A DNA stretch of 64,000 bases from Alphaproteobacteria bacterium (GCA_002401455.1 NVTE01000005.1:1-64000), one strand, 5' to 3'; numbered from the stretch's first letter, positions 19,073 to 29,218 are shown. The notes: generated by a model from the letters alone, not told the origin. Program-made: numbers and translations.

Positions 19073-20217
19073 AAAATACCCTCAAGAGCGGAAAACAGTT
19101 TATCCACATCCTGGAGGTCATTATAGACATGGCAGGAGACCCGGATGCTGTCGCCGCGGACACTAACATATATCTGCCGTTCCGCCAGCGCCGCCGTCAG
19201 ACCCTCCGGTGCCCCCCCGGCAAAATTAAGGCCGATCAGGTGTGGGGCCCGGTGGCACTTGTCCGCAACCTTCAAGCCCATGCCCCTTGCCCGTTCTGCG
19301 ATGATGTCTGTCAATCCCGACAGATAACCCGCAATAGCCTTTACCCCCCAATTGTTGAGACTTTCCAGGCCGTGAATAGCAATTGGGGTCATCATGAAAT
19401 TACTGCGTTCGCCCATGTTAAAGCGACCGGCCCCGGGCAGATATTCCGGCTGATAATCCACCAGCCGGGCGAAATCCTCTGAGCCCTTGCGGGCGATCCA
19501 GCCCTCCTCCAGCGGCACCCCCTTCTGATGACGCGGGGCCACATAGACAAAGCCATAACTATAGGGACCCAGCAACCATTTATAGGTGGCGACAATCATG
19601 AAATCCGGATCGACCTCCTGAACCGAGAACGGCATCACGCCCAGCGACTGGGTCAGGTCCAGCACCAGGGCCGCGCCCCGCTCCCGGCAGACCTCACCGA
19701 CCCGAACCAGATCAACCCGGCTGCCATCGGTCCAATGGACCTGGGGACAGGCGACGATCGCCGTATCCCGATCGATAGCCGCACAGAGCCCGGTGGTCCA
19801 GTCCCCATCTTGCGGCCGGGGGATGGTCACGACCTCTGCCTGATGGGATTTGGCCATTTCCTGCCACGGATAGACATTGGACGGAAACTGATCCGCTAGA
19901 ACAATAATCTTCTGCCCCGGGGCCAGCGACAGGTTCCGCACCGCAATGGCGATGCCATAAGATACTGATGGGATCACGGCCACATCCTCAGCCCCCGCCC
20001 CGATCATCTGGCCCATCAGGGTGCAGGCCCGGGCCGGTTGGTCAAAGAAATCCGGCACCGTGATCTGCCAGGGACGCATCTTGCCTGCCACCGCCTGCTG
20101 GCCTGCCACAGCCCCCGCCTTCAGGATCGGGGACATATAAGCTGAATTGAGATAGGTCACGTCTTCCGGAATATCAAACAGATGTTTCTGGCAACTGAAG
20201 TCAGGTCGTGAAGCCAT
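19069..20217 (-). CDS. Class V aminotransferase (PLP enzyme, epimerase/kynureninase-like)
   Basis: A 382-residue fold-type I PLP protein. The Schiff-base lysine is in VATYKWLLGPYS (about residue 213). The cofactor-stacking region is SVSYGIAIAVRN, and ALVLDLTQSLG supplies the Asp that contacts the pyridine nitrogen. The sequence resembles the isopenicillin-N-epimerase/cysteine-desulfurase-like group but has no desulfurase Cys loop, so sulfur transfer is unlikely. It is first of a two-gene operon with the CYTH protein. Substrate unknown. Confidence 0.83.
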   Translation of the reverse strand: MASRPDFSCQKHLFDIPEDVTYLNSAYMSPILKAGAVAGQQAVAGKMRPWQITVPDFFDQPARACTLMGQMIGAGAEDVAVIPSVSYGIAIAVRNLSLAPGQKIIVLADQFPSNVYPWQEMAKSHQAEVVTIPRPQDGDWTTGLCAAIDRDTAIVACPQVHWTDGSRVDLVRVGEVCRERGAALVLDLTQSLGVMPFSVQEVDPDFMIVATYKWLLGPYSYGFVYVAPRHQKGVPLEEGWIARKGSEDFARLVDYQPEYLPGAGRFNMGERSNFMMTPIAIHGLESLNNWGVKAIAGYLSGLTDIIAERARGMGLKVADKCHRAPHLIGLNFAGGAPEGLTAALAERQIYVSVRGDSIRVSCHVYNDLQDVDKLFSALEGIL

Positions 20218-20358
20218 GGCAGGTCCCTTGTTAAATCAAAATCCCTGTCAGATTAGCCACCCCCGGCCGGAAAGCCAAACTAATTTACTTTTAGGGGATT
20301 AATTTGCTATGGTCGGCCCCATCGTAAAAAGGACAATAAAAAAATAAGGAGTTATACC

Positions 20359-20763
20359 TTGAGTATTATCTTTCCCATGGGCCTGTTGGCCATTTTCACC
20401 CTGCTCTATTCTGCTGTGATGATTACTGGCCGCAAGAAAGCCGTCACATCAGGGGATCTGAAAGCCAGCTATTTCAAGGAATATAACACCGACACCCCGC
20501 CCAGCTATATGCAGAAGGCGACCCGTCAATGGACCAACCTCTATGAGGTCCCGGTACTTTTTTATGCGGTCTGTGCCGCGATCCTGGCCCTGCGCCTGGA
20601 TGATATGATCTTTGTCTATATGGGCTATGTTTTCGTCTCACTGCGCATGGTCCAGGCCTTCATCCACACCACCTACAACAATGTCTACCACCGGCTGCTG
20701 ATCTTCTCCTGCGGCATGATCATTGTTCTGGCCATGTGGGTGCGCCTACTCCTGATGGTCTGA
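20359..20763 (+). CDS. MAPEG family membrane protein
   Basis: A 134-residue protein with four predicted membrane helices (about residues 2-22, 60-80, 82-102 and 112-132). TRQWTNLYEVPVLFYA and the Arg/Glu-flanked loop are typical of bacterial MAPEG proteins, relatives of microsomal glutathione transferases. It starts at TTG 20359, 7 bases after TAAGGAG. The 141-base gap to the divergent aminotransferase holds its promoter. It is monocistronic and convergent with the S9 peptidase, 18 bases apart. Catalytic activity is not assured. Confidence 0.84.
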   Translation: MSIIFPMGLLAIFTLLYSAVMITGRKKAVTSGDLKASYFKEYNTDTPPSYMQKATRQWTNLYEVPVLFYAVCAAILALRLDDMIFVYMGYVFVSLRMVQAFIHTTYNNVYHRLLIFSCGMIIVLAMWVRLLLMV

Positions 20764-20781
20764 TCAATCTAGGGTCAGGAC

Positions 20782-22725
20782 CTAGAGATATTTCCCGAGG
20801 AATTTTTCCACTTCCCGCAGGAACTTGATCCGGTTTACCTCCCGGCTCAGGTGATGATCACCGTCTTTCAGGGTGATGAATTTAAGATTTTTCTTGCGCT
20901 TTTTCATCTGCTTGGCAAAGGACTTTGAATGGGCATATTCCACCCGCCGGTCATCTGTTCCATGAACCAGAAGAATAGGAATATTCAACTCATCCATATG
21001 ATGATAGGGAGAGATTTCCTCCAGGCTGGTATCATCATCCTTGACGTATTTTTTATAGCGATTGAAGCCAAAGGTATATTTACCATCGCGGTAGAATCGC
21101 TTCATATCAATAACAGCTGCCCCGGAGACCGAGCATTTGTAAAGGTTCTTTTCCCGGATCGGGGCCTGAAGGGCGGCATAGCCGCCATAGCTCCAGCCAA
21201 AAATACAAATGCGATCCGGGTTAGCGATGCCCTGGTCAATCATCCAGTGGGTGCCGTCATTAATATCGTCCAGCATGGCATGGCCCCATTCCGCTTTGCC
21301 CCGTCCCTGAAAAGCATCACCATAACCGGTTGATCCCCGGTAATTCATCTGTAACACCGCATAGCCGCTGGTGGTCAGGGCCTGGACCCAGTGATCATAA
21401 CCCCAGTGATCCCGGGCAAAAGGCCCGCCGTGGGGCAGAATAATTGTTGGCAGATTTTTGGCCGCTTCCCGTGACACCCCCTGGGGCAGGGACAAATAAG
21501 CCGGAATCATCAACCCGTCCCGTGCTTCATAAGATATGATGTGCATGTCGGACAGTTTGTCAAAATCCACTTTCGGATAGGGGTCCATCAGAAAACCCAG
21601 CTTCCGGGCCTTCAGGTCAAAGAAAAAATAGGTCCCGGGATTTGTCGGTGAAGAGGTCCTGATGATAAATTTTGTTTTATCTTTGGTGCCACTGGTGATG
21701 GAACTATATTCCCCGGGGAAATTTTTAGTCAGCATGGTCTGGATACTTTGTTCGAACGCCTCATAATAGACCACATGCTGTTTTTCATCGGTATAGGCAT
21801 GACCAATGACCCGGCCATCCCGGTCCACCAACAGCGTGGTGATATCTACCGTATCACTGACCGCGACCGGGTCAATCACCGCCTTGGTTTTGGTATCATA
21901 AGTATAAATCCCGGTCCGACCTTCATCATCCTTCATCTGAATATAGATAATATGGTTTTCTTCGTGGAAATTTTCAAAGGTGAAGGGCACATCATTGGCC
22001 ATGAAATCGCCTCTGATGATGGTTTCAAAACTATCCTTTTCCGAGGGGCGGAAAATAAAATAATCCTTACCATCATCGTTCTGGGCCATACCAAGACGGA
22101 TCACGCCATGCCGGTCGGCAAACCACTGTAAAATATTTCTGCGGGCGCCATGGACCCTGACCCGTTTAGCGGTATTGACATTGACCTTGAACACATCCGG
22201 ATACATATACATGCTATTGGTCAGGCCCAGCAGAATATGATCCGGGTCTTCGGGCAGATAGCTGACCACATTATCCTGAATCACGGACACCTTGGTGGTC
22301 GTTGATTTACCGCCCATGGTTCTGGTGACCTGGCGTCCGACCAGGTTCAGGGGTTTCTTCAGTTGCCAGTCGACGGCAAATATCCGCGTTTCAACAGTTT
22401 TCTGGCCATGTCTTTTGCCCACGGCCCGCAACCGGTAGATCAACCGGTCATTGGACACCCAGTGAAAGCCACTGAATTCCCCCTTGTCAAAGGGCAGGGC
22501 ATAAAATTCGGGCTTGGCACCGGCGACAATGGACTGGGTTATCAGGGTTTTCCGGCCGTTAATGGTCCGATACGCCGCAATACGATCGCCCTCTGGTGAC
22601 AACTGAATATTGCTGATCGCGGGCAGAGCCCCCAGCGCTTCCGGTGATACAGACCGCGCCGATGCGGCATGGGCCGGGCCATTCGCCAGCACGAGAACCG
22701 CCAATAACAAAAGATACTTCACCAT
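20782..22725 (-). CDS. Secreted S9 family prolyl oligopeptidase-type peptidase
   Basis: A 647-residue peptidase with a Sec signal (MVKYLLLLAVLVLANGPAHA). About residues 35-390 form a WD/propeller-like domain and the rest is an alpha/beta-hydrolase. The triad is visible: Ser in GWSYGGYAAL, Asp in HGTDDRRV and His in DGDHHLS. HGGPFARDHWG is the oxyanion region. ATG 22725 has AGGGG 10 bases upstream; the TTG at 22752 is a weaker option. The protein should cleave oligopeptides in the periplasm. Just upstream lies the relic of a second copy (22781-22882). Confidence 0.9.
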   Translation of the reverse strand: MVKYLLLLAVLVLANGPAHAASARSVSPEALGALPAISNIQLSPEGDRIAAYRTINGRKTLITQSIVAGAKPEFYALPFDKGEFSGFHWVSNDRLIYRLRAVGKRHGQKTVETRIFAVDWQLKKPLNLVGRQVTRTMGGKSTTTKVSVIQDNVVSYLPEDPDHILLGLTNSMYMYPDVFKVNVNTAKRVRVHGARRNILQWFADRHGVIRLGMAQNDDGKDYFIFRPSEKDSFETIIRGDFMANDVPFTFENFHEENHIIYIQMKDDEGRTGIYTYDTKTKAVIDPVAVSDTVDITTLLVDRDGRVIGHAYTDEKQHVVYYEAFEQSIQTMLTKNFPGEYSSITSGTKDKTKFIIRTSSPTNPGTYFFFDLKARKLGFLMDPYPKVDFDKLSDMHIISYEARDGLMIPAYLSLPQGVSREAAKNLPTIILPHGGPFARDHWGYDHWVQALTTSGYAVLQMNYRGSTGYGDAFQGRGKAEWGHAMLDDINDGTHWMIDQGIANPDRICIFGWSYGGYAALQAPIREKNLYKCSVSGAAVIDMKRFYRDGKYTFGFNRYKKYVKDDDTSLEEISPYHHMDELNIPILLVHGTDDRRVEYAHSKSFAKQMKKRKKNLKFITLKDGDHHLSREVNRIKFLREVEKFLGKYL

Positions 22726-22780
22726 CCACTTAAACCCCTTTTTTATAAACAAGTTATTTCATCCCACATTTTTTAATTAT

Positions 22781-22882
22781 TTACAAATATTTTGTCCGAA
22801 ACTTTTCCATTTCCGTCAGAAATCTTATCCGATGCATTTGTCCACTCAGGTGATGATTCTATCCAGACAGCTCATAAAAAAA
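22781..22882 (-). pseudogene. Relic of a tandem S9 peptidase paralogue (C-terminus only)
   Basis: The minus strand reads NHHLSG followed by HRIRFLTEMEKF and KYL then a stop, aligning without gaps to the last 25 residues of the adjacent S9 peptidase (DHHLSR...NRIKFLREVEKF...KYL, stop). One codon before N there is a TAG where the intact gene has Gly, and homology fades into the terminator at about 22875. The tail lies 55 bases upstream of the intact gene, so it is the remnant of a tandem duplicate whose body was deleted. Confidence 0.82.
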
Positions 22883-22904
22883 CCAGCCTAACCAGGCTGG
22901 TTTT
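22875..22904 (-). terminator. Rho-independent terminator of arsR
   Basis: AACCAGCCT (22881-22889) pairs with AGGCTGGTT (22894-22902), loop of 4. On the minus strand a run of T follows. It lies about 95 bases past the arsR stop. Confidence 0.85.
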
Positions 22905-22998
22905 AATATAATTAGCGATAAGATCACCCCCACAGAAAACCAGTCACAGGCCCATAATTCCCGGGCCTGCCCCCCTGTAAGGATACATCATTGTCAGG

Positions 22999-23334
22999 TT
23001 ACATGGCCTGGGCCAGTTCCTCCTGACAAAATAACTCATAGGTCAGAAGCAGCATGGCTTCCACACGAGGGTCTTTGATGCGGTAAAAAATCTGCTGACT
23101 TTCCCGACGCGTTGACACCAGACCTTCTGAGCGCATACGGCTAAGGTGTTGTGACAAAGCGGATTGAGAAATATTGAGATTTTTTTCCAGATCACCAACA
23201 CAGGTCTCTTTACCGAGAAGTCGGCTCAAGATCACCAGTCGATTTGAATTTGCCAGAGTTTTAAGAAAATCTGCGGCTTCGAAAGAATTTAGCTGCAACT
23301 TTTCCAAGTCGATTGAATTTGCTAAGTTAGTCAT
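22999..23334 (-). CDS. ArsR family winged-helix regulator
   Basis: A 111-residue one-domain repressor. The recognition helix is SQSALSQHLSRMRSEGLV (about residues 56-73), followed by the wing TRRESQQIFYRI. The sequence resembles the HlyU/BigR/SqrR branch, which senses persulfide or oxidants through two cysteines. Here Cys45 (KETCVGD) and Cys103 (ELFCQEE) are present; Cys103 fits the second family position, but the usual first cysteine (in the RLxILC motif) is Ser37. The 137-base upstream gap is AT-rich with TATAT dyads that may be its own operator. No target gene is adjacent on a shared promoter. Confidence 0.85.
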   Translation of the reverse strand: MTNLANSIDLEKLQLNSFEAADFLKTLANSNRLVILSRLLGKETCVGDLEKNLNISQSALSQHLSRMRSEGLVSTRRESQQIFYRIKDPRVEAMLLLTYELFCQEELAQAM

Positions 23335-23471
23335 CCCATTCTACCATATTGTTGAAACTGCCAAGTAATTATTATTTATGTCTCTTAATTGAAACTTTTT
23401 ATCTATATTTTTTATATAGTCGCATTCTTATATACTACTTTTACTATAGCGGAAAGAAAAAAAACTACCTT

Positions 23472-24962
23472 CTAACGATCAGAATAATAACATGTTGATC
23501 TTACAGCATTATTCCAGTTATTTTTTTGTAAAACAGTATCTTCTGCAACCACTTTAACGCTTGCGACCGAATGATAACGGTAAAATATTGACATTTTATT
23601 AACCCTGTCATACAGCCCGGCCCCGAGCCCGGCGATCAGAGCCACGCCATAGGCCGTGGTCTCAGAAACTCGGGGACGTATTACCTCAAGTTGTAATATG
23701 TCGGCCAGAAACTGCAACAGCCATTGATTGACAACCATGCCCCCATCGACCTTCAGTATGTCAAAGGATATATTGGCATCCTGCGCCATGGCGGCCAGTA
23801 AGTCTGCCGTTTGGAAAGCAACTGATTCCAGGGCCGCCCGCACGATCTCGGCTTTGCCGGTGGCCCGAGTCAGGCCAAACAAGGTTCCCCTGGCCTCCGG
23901 GGTCCAGTGGGGGGCGCCCAGACCGGTGAAGGCGGGCACCATATAAACCCCGCCGGTACTGTCAATGGACCGGGCCAGCGCCTCGCAGTCGGCGGCACTG
24001 TCAATAATGCCCAGACCATCCCGCAACCATTGAATGGCCGACCCGGCACTGAAAAAACTGCCCTCCAGGGCGTAGGCAACCTGTCCGCCCATCTGATAGG
24101 CGACCGTGGTCAGCAAGCGATTCTGGGAGCTGATGATCTGGTCACCGGTATTCATCATGATGAAACCACCGGTGCCGTAAGTAGCCTTGATCTGTCCGGG
24201 CTCCAGGCAGTCCTGGCCGATCAGGGCCGCCTGCTGATCGCCGGCAATGCCGGTGATGGCCATCTTCTGACCGAACAGCTCGGCCGGCACATCACCAAAA
24301 TGATGATCACAGGCATGAACCTCGGGCAACAAGGCCTCTGGGATATCAAACAGCCGAATCAGCTCCGGGTCCCAGGCCATGTCCCGGATATTAAACAGCA
24401 GGGTCCGGGAGGCATTGGTCACATCGGTAGCATGAACCCGACCCCCGGTCAGGTGCCACAGGATAAAACTGTCGAGCGTGCCAAAGGCCAGTTCGCCCTG
24501 CTCCGCCCGCCGACGGACCCCCTCTACATGATCCAGGATCCATTTGATCTTGCTGGCCGAAAAATAGGGGTCGAGCAGCAATCCGGTCTTGTCCCTGATG
24601 CTCTCCTCATGGCCGTCCTGTTTCAGCTGGCGACAGAGATCAGCGGTCCGGCGGTCCTGCCAGACGATGGCCCGGTGGATCGGTTCGCCGGTCTTCCGGT
24701 CCCAGATCAAGGTTGTTTCCCGCTGATTGGTAATGCCGACCGCCGCGATCGTCTCGCCATCTGGCAGCTTTTTCAGGGCCGCCGCCACCGTATCGATCAC
24801 GGTCCGGATAATCTCCATGCCGTCATGCTCGACCCAGCCATCCTCCGGAAAATACTGGGTAATTTCCTGTTGGCAAGTGGCGACAACGGCACCCTGATCA
24901 TCGAAAATCATCGCCCGACTGCTGGTGGTGCCCTGATCGATGGCTAAAATATAACGGGTCAT
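23472..24962 (-). CDS. glpK: Glycerol kinase
   Basis: A 496-residue FGGY kinase making glycerol 3-phosphate. Signatures are DQGTTSSRAMIFD (residues 8-20), TNQRETTLIWDR and IVWQDRR; GTGGFIMMNTG and EGSFFSAGSAIQWLRD in the second domain. The frame continues upstream to 25178 but would cross the divergent glpD start, so ATG 24962 is used. The last 40 or so codons are oddly AT-rich and only loosely match the family (SVASVKVVAEDTVLQ...), although total length is normal. Divergent from glpD by 73 bases, a classic shared control region; no glpF is adjacent. Confidence 0.93.
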   Translation of the reverse strand: MTRYILAIDQGTTSSRAMIFDDQGAVVATCQQEITQYFPEDGWVEHDGMEIIRTVIDTVAAALKKLPDGETIAAVGITNQRETTLIWDRKTGEPIHRAIVWQDRRTADLCRQLKQDGHEESIRDKTGLLLDPYFSASKIKWILDHVEGVRRRAEQGELAFGTLDSFILWHLTGGRVHATDVTNASRTLLFNIRDMAWDPELIRLFDIPEALLPEVHACDHHFGDVPAELFGQKMAITGIAGDQQAALIGQDCLEPGQIKATYGTGGFIMMNTGDQIISSQNRLLTTVAYQMGGQVAYALEGSFFSAGSAIQWLRDGLGIIDSAADCEALARSIDSTGGVYMVPAFTGLGAPHWTPEARGTLFGLTRATGKAEIVRAALESVAFQTADLLAAMAQDANISFDILKVDGGMVVNQWLLQFLADILQLEVIRPRVSETTAYGVALIAGLGAGLYDRVNKMSIFYRYHSVASVKVVAEDTVLQKNNWNNAVRSTCYYSDR

Positions 24963-25035
24963 AGGATGCTCACGGTTGTCAAATGGCTCATAAGCCTTAC
25001 TATACAGACTGAACGCTAACTGTTGGGAAATAATA

Positions 25036-26517
25036 ATGACAGCTGAGTATGACCTGTTGATCATTGGCGGCGGCATTAACGGCACCGGCATCGCCCGGGA
25101 CGCCGCCGGCCGCGGCCTGAAGGTCCTTCTGGTCGAGCGCGATGACCTGGCGTCGGCGACCTCGTCCCGCAGCACCAAACTGATTCACGGCGGCTTGCGC
25201 TATCTGGAATATTATGAATTCCTGCTGGTCCGCAAGGCGCTCACTGAGCGGGAGATCCTGCTGAAGGCCGCGCCCCATATCATCCATCCCATGAAGTTCA
25301 TCCTGCCCCATGAGAAGCATCTGCGGCCCAAATGGCTGATCCGGCTCGGGCTGTTCCTCTATGATCATCTGGGCATGCGCAAAACCCTAGGCCGGTCCCG
25401 GCAGATCGCCATTAATGCCACTGAATCCGGCAACCCGCTGAAAGACCACTTTACCGATGGCTTCACCTATTATGACTGTACGGTCGACGATGCCCGGCTG
25501 GTGGTACTGACCGCCCTTGATGCCCGGGACCAGGGCGCGGAAATCCTGACCCGCACCACATTCCTCACGGCACAGAATAAAGGCGATCACTGGCAGGCCC
25601 AGCTCTCCGGCGGCCGTCAGGTCACCGCCCGGGTGATGATCAATGCCGCCGGCCCCTGGGTGTCCGATATCATTGATGACGGCCTGTCCCTGCCCGCCCA
25701 TAACCGCCTGCGCCTGATCAAGGGCAGCCATATCATCGTGCCGAAACTGTTTGACGGTGAGGCCGCCTATATCCTGCAGAACGGCGATGGCCGGATTATC
25801 TTTGCCATCCCTTATGAAGATGATTTTACCCTGATCGGCACCACCGATGTCGCCTTTGACGGTGACCCGGCACAGGTCACCATATCCACGGCAGAAATCG
25901 ACTATCTGTGTCAGCATATCAATCAGTATTTCAAACCGACGCTCCCCCATGGTCAGCCCCTATCGGCATCCGATGTGGTCAGCCATTATGCCGGGGTCCG
26001 GCCGTTGTATGATGACGCGACCCAGGAAGCCAGTGCCGTCACCCGGGATTATGTCCTGGCCCTGCGCGAAGATGCCGGAGCCCCCCTGCTGTCAGTTTTT
26101 GGCGGCAAGATCACCACCTACCGCCATCTGGCGGAAAAAGCCCTAGAGCGGCTGGCGGAATTTTTCCCGACCATGGCCGATCCCTGGACCGGCCAGGCTC
26201 GCCTGCCCGGCGGGGACATTGATGACTGGGATCAATTCCTCCTAGAGCAGAAGGCCAGCTATCCGGAACTTGAGCCGGCATTATGCGCCCGCTATGCCCG
26301 GCTTTATGGTCGGCGTATGGAGCAGATGCTCACCACCCGGCGGGACGATACCAAACTGATCGGCCCCGGACTGTATGATTATGAAGTGGAATTTCTGATC
26401 CGGACCGAATGGGCGCGGACGGCCGAAGATATTTTATGGCGCAGAACCAAATTGGGCCTCACCTGGTCTGACACAGATGTGGCCCAATTAGAAAAGTGGT
26501 TGACAGAGCACAGGTAA
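25036..26517 (+). CDS. glpD: Aerobic glycerol-3-phosphate dehydrogenase
   Basis: A 493-residue FAD enzyme that oxidises glycerol 3-phosphate to dihydroxyacetone phosphate and passes electrons to quinone at the inner membrane. The FAD fold is DLLIIGGGINGTGIARDAAGRG (split at residues 5-26). SRSTKLIHGGLRYLE is the family signature, with FGGKITTYR near residue 355 and a C-terminal helical domain. Monocistronic and divergent from glpK, so glycerol use is complete apart from uptake. It converges on lpd with only 20 bases between stops and no visible terminator. Confidence 0.95.
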   Translation: MTAEYDLLIIGGGINGTGIARDAAGRGLKVLLVERDDLASATSSRSTKLIHGGLRYLEYYEFLLVRKALTEREILLKAAPHIIHPMKFILPHEKHLRPKWLIRLGLFLYDHLGMRKTLGRSRQIAINATESGNPLKDHFTDGFTYYDCTVDDARLVVLTALDARDQGAEILTRTTFLTAQNKGDHWQAQLSGGRQVTARVMINAAGPWVSDIIDDGLSLPAHNRLRLIKGSHIIVPKLFDGEAAYILQNGDGRIIFAIPYEDDFTLIGTTDVAFDGDPAQVTISTAEIDYLCQHINQYFKPTLPHGQPLSASDVVSHYAGVRPLYDDATQEASAVTRDYVLALREDAGAPLLSVFGGKITTYRHLAEKALERLAEFFPTMADPWTGQARLPGGDIDDWDQFLLEQKASYPELEPALCARYARLYGRRMEQMLTTRRDDTKLIGPGLYDYEVEFLIRTEWARTAEDILWRRTKLGLTWSDTDVAQLEKWLTEHR

Positions 26518-26537
26518 CCGGCTCTGACTAAGTGTTC

Positions 26538-27944
26538 TTACATATGGATAGCGCGACCATCTGTGGCCATGGCGGCTTCGCGCACGGCTTCGGTTTCGGT
26601 CGGATGGGCATGACAGGTATAGGCCAGGTCCTCGGCCGTGATGCCTTTTTCAACAGCGAGCGTCAGTTCGGCAATCATGTTTCCGGCATCGGCACCAATG
26701 ATATGGGCCCCCAGAATCTTGTCTGACAGCGCGCAGGTGAGGATTTTAACAAACCCGTCAGTCTGGCGGTTGGCTTTGGCCCGGCTGTTGGCGGTGAAGG
26801 GGAATTTGCCGACTACATAGGCGGTGCCCGCTTCTTTCAGGGCTTCTTCGGTCTTGCCGACACTGGCCACCTCAGGCATGGTATAGATCACCCCCGGGAT
26901 GGCGTCATAATTGACGTGACCGGCAAAACCGGCAATGATTTCCGCCACGGCCGTGCCTTCATCTTCGGCTTTATGGGCCAGCATCGCGCCGCGCACCACA
27001 TCACCGATGGCATAAATGCCCGCGACATTGGTCTGGAAGTGACCATCAATGTCCACCTGACCCCGGTCATTGACCGTAACCCCGGCCTCCTGCAGACCGA
27101 GACCTTCGGTATAGGGCCGACGGCCCACGGCGACCAGAACCACATCACATTTGATCTGTTCCGCGTCACCACCGGCGGCGGGTTCAACCGCGACGGTCAG
27201 GCCGCTTTTGGTTTTCTTAACCCCGGTAACTTTCGATTTGAGCTTGAACTTGAAGCCTTGTTTTTTCAGGATGCGGGCAAAGGTCTTGCTGACCTCGCCG
27301 TCCATTTCGGGGGTAATCCGGTCCATATATTCGACAACGGTTACGTCTGAGCCCAGACGCTGCCAGACCGAGCCCATCTCAAGGCCGATCACACCGGCGC
27401 CAATGACGACCATATGTTTTGGCACTGTCGGCAGGCTGAGCGCCCCGGTGGAGGAGACAATCTGCTGCTCGTCAATGTCGATGCCGGGCAGGTTGGCCAC
27501 ATCAGAACCAGTGGCGATGACAATATTCTTCGCCGCCAGAAGACGTTCGCCGCCGGCCGTCAGGTCAACCTTGACCGACCCTTTAGCCAGAATAGTGCCG
27601 CGGCCTTCGATATACGCGACCTTGTTCTTTTTCAGCAGGTAAGCCACGCCATCGGTCAGGCCCTTGACGGTCTCATCTTTCGAGGCCATCAGTTCCGCAA
27701 TGTCGATGGTTACCTTGCCGGTTTTAATGCCGAATTTAGCCATGCCGTGGCTGGCTTCCGCGAACAGTTCAGAGGCATGGAGCAGAGCCTTTGACGGCAT
27801 ACAGCCCACATTGAGACAGGTCCCGCCCAACGCGCCGCGCATTTCAACGCAAGCCACTTTCAGGCCCAGCTGTGCTGCCCGGATGGCACAGACATAACCG
27901 CCCGGACCGCCACCAATGATAACCACATCAAAATTATCAGACAT
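26538..27944 (-). CDS. lpd: Dihydrolipoyl dehydrogenase (E3)
   Basis: A 468-residue flavoprotein disulfide reductase. Redox cysteines are in [13 protein letters not shown] (about residues 40-52). The FAD fold is [20 protein letters not shown] and the NAD fold [20 protein letters not shown]. The C-terminal catalytic pair is in [10 protein letters not shown]. It reoxidises the lipoyl arm of the 2-oxoglutarate dehydrogenase complex and is the last gene of mdh-sucCDAB-lpd, 30 bases after sucB. Confidence 0.97.
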   Translation of the reverse strand: MSDNFDVVIIGGGPGGYVCAIRAAQLGLKVACVEMRGALGGTCLNVGCMPSKALLHASELFAEASHGMAKFGIKTGKVTIDIAELMASKDETVKGLTDGVAYLLKKNKVAYIEGRGTILAKGSVKVDLTAGGERLLAAKNIVIATGSDVANLPGIDIDEQQIVSSTGALSLPTVPKHMVVIGAGVIGLEMGSVWQRLGSDVTVVEYMDRITPEMDGEVSKTFARILKKQGFKFKLKSKVTGVKKTKSGLTVAVEPAAGGDAEQIKCDVVLVAVGRRPYTEGLGLQEAGVTVNDRGQVDIDGHFQTNVAGIYAIGDVVRGAMLAHKAEDEGTAVAEIIAGFAGHVNYDAIPGVIYTMPEVASVGKTEEALKEAGTAYVVGKFPFTANSRAKANRQTDGFVKILTCALSDKILGAHIIGADAGNMIAELTLAVEKGITAEDLAYTCHAHPTETEAVREAAMATDGRAIHM

Positions 27945-27974
27945 TTTTATTCCACTCTCTATTTTTATAGAAAT

Positions 27975-29177
27975 TTAAAGATCAAGCACCAGACGCTGGG
28001 GATCTTCGAGACATTCTTTGACCCGCACCAGGAAGGTCACAGCGCCCTTGCCGTCAACCACACGGTGATCATAGCTGAGCGCCAGATACATCATCGGCTT
28101 GATGACGACCTGACCATTTTCAACCATGGCCCGTTCCTTGATGGCATGCATACCGAGGATACCGGACTGGGGCGCATTGAGGATCGGCGAGGACAGCAGC
28201 GAGCCAAAGATCCCGCCGTTGGAGATGGTAAAGGTCCCGCCCTGCATTTCATCCATGCTCAGCTTGCCATCACGGGCGCGGCCACCCAGGCGGACGATCT
28301 CTTTTTCAATGTCAGAGAAGCTGCGGTCCTGGCAATCCCGAACCACCGGCACCACAAGACCCGCCGGGGTGCTGGCAGCAATCCCCACATGGTAATAATT
28401 CTTGTAGACAATGGAGTCATCACGGACTTCGGCGTTGACCTCTGGAATTTCTTTCAGGGCCTGGACGCAAGCTTTGACGAAGAACGACATGAAGCCGAGC
28501 TTGGAACCATGTTTCTTTTCAAACATTTCTTTATACTGGTTGCGCAGGGCAATCACCGCTGACATATCGACCTCGTTATAGGTGGTCAGCATGGCGGCGG
28601 TATTCTGGGCATCCTTCAGGCGCTTGGCAATGGTCCGGCGCAGGCGGGTCATGGGAACAACTTCTTCCAGGGGCTTGGCATCCTGGACGACCGCGCTCAC
28701 GGTTGTGGTTGCGGCCGGGGCAGCGGTGCCATGCTCAAGGAAATTCAGCACGTCAGCCTTGGTCACGACACCGTCAGGTCCCGTGCCAACAATCTGGCTC
28801 AGGTCGACAGCTTTTTCAGCGGCAACCTTGGCCGCAGACGCCCGGACACCACGGGAAGGCGCTGAGGCTTCAGCGGCCGGAGCGGCGGCTGGCGCATCGG
28901 CCTTGGGTGCCGCTGCCGGCGCAGACGCTTTACCATGGGCAGTTTCATCAATCCGGGCCAGCAGAGCGCCCACATCAACGGTTTCGCCTTCTTCGGCGAT
29001 AATTTCGGACAGGGCGCCACTGGCGGTGGCATTCACTTCCAACGCCACCTTGTCGGTTTCCAGCTCACAAATGGGTTCGTCGACGGCAACCGCGTCCCCC
29101 ACAGATTTAAACCATTTGCCGACTGTCGCTTCCGTTACGGATTCACCGAGAACGGGAACGTGGATTTCGATGGCCAT
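27975..29177 (-). CDS. sucB: Dihydrolipoyllysine-residue succinyltransferase, E2 of 2-oxoglutarate dehydrogenase
   Basis: A 400-residue E2 protein. The single lipoyl domain (1-75) has the lipoyl lysine in [12 protein letters not shown]. An Ala/Pro linker (about 80-110) leads to the E1/E3-binding domain ([14 protein letters not shown]...), and the catalytic core ends with [14 protein letters not shown], containing the active His and Asp. The start ATG follows the sucA stop by 41 bases. Confidence 0.97.
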   Translation of the reverse strand: MAIEIHVPVLGESVTEATVGKWFKSVGDAVAVDEPICELETDKVALEVNATASGALSEIIAEEGETVDVGALLARIDETAHGKASAPAAAPKADAPAAAPAAEASAPSRGVRASAAKVAAEKAVDLSQIVGTGPDGVVTKADVLNFLEHGTAAPAATTTVSAVVQDAKPLEEVVPMTRLRRTIAKRLKDAQNTAAMLTTYNEVDMSAVIALRNQYKEMFEKKHGSKLGFMSFFVKACVQALKEIPEVNAEVRDDSIVYKNYYHVGIAASTPAGLVVPVVRDCQDRSFSDIEKEIVRLGGRARDGKLSMDEMQGGTFTISNGGIFGSLLSSPILNAPQSGILGMHAIKERAMVENGQVVIKPMMYLALSYDHRVVDGKGAVTFLVRVKECLEDPQRLVLDL

Positions 29178-29218
29178 AAGCCCTACTCCTTTAATGCTCT
29201 TTAACTACCCTAAAGAAT

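Noticed and set aside
24963-25178. 72-codon N-terminal extension of glpK
   Set aside because: It crosses the divergent glpD start and reads its complement; the family N-terminus begins at 24962.
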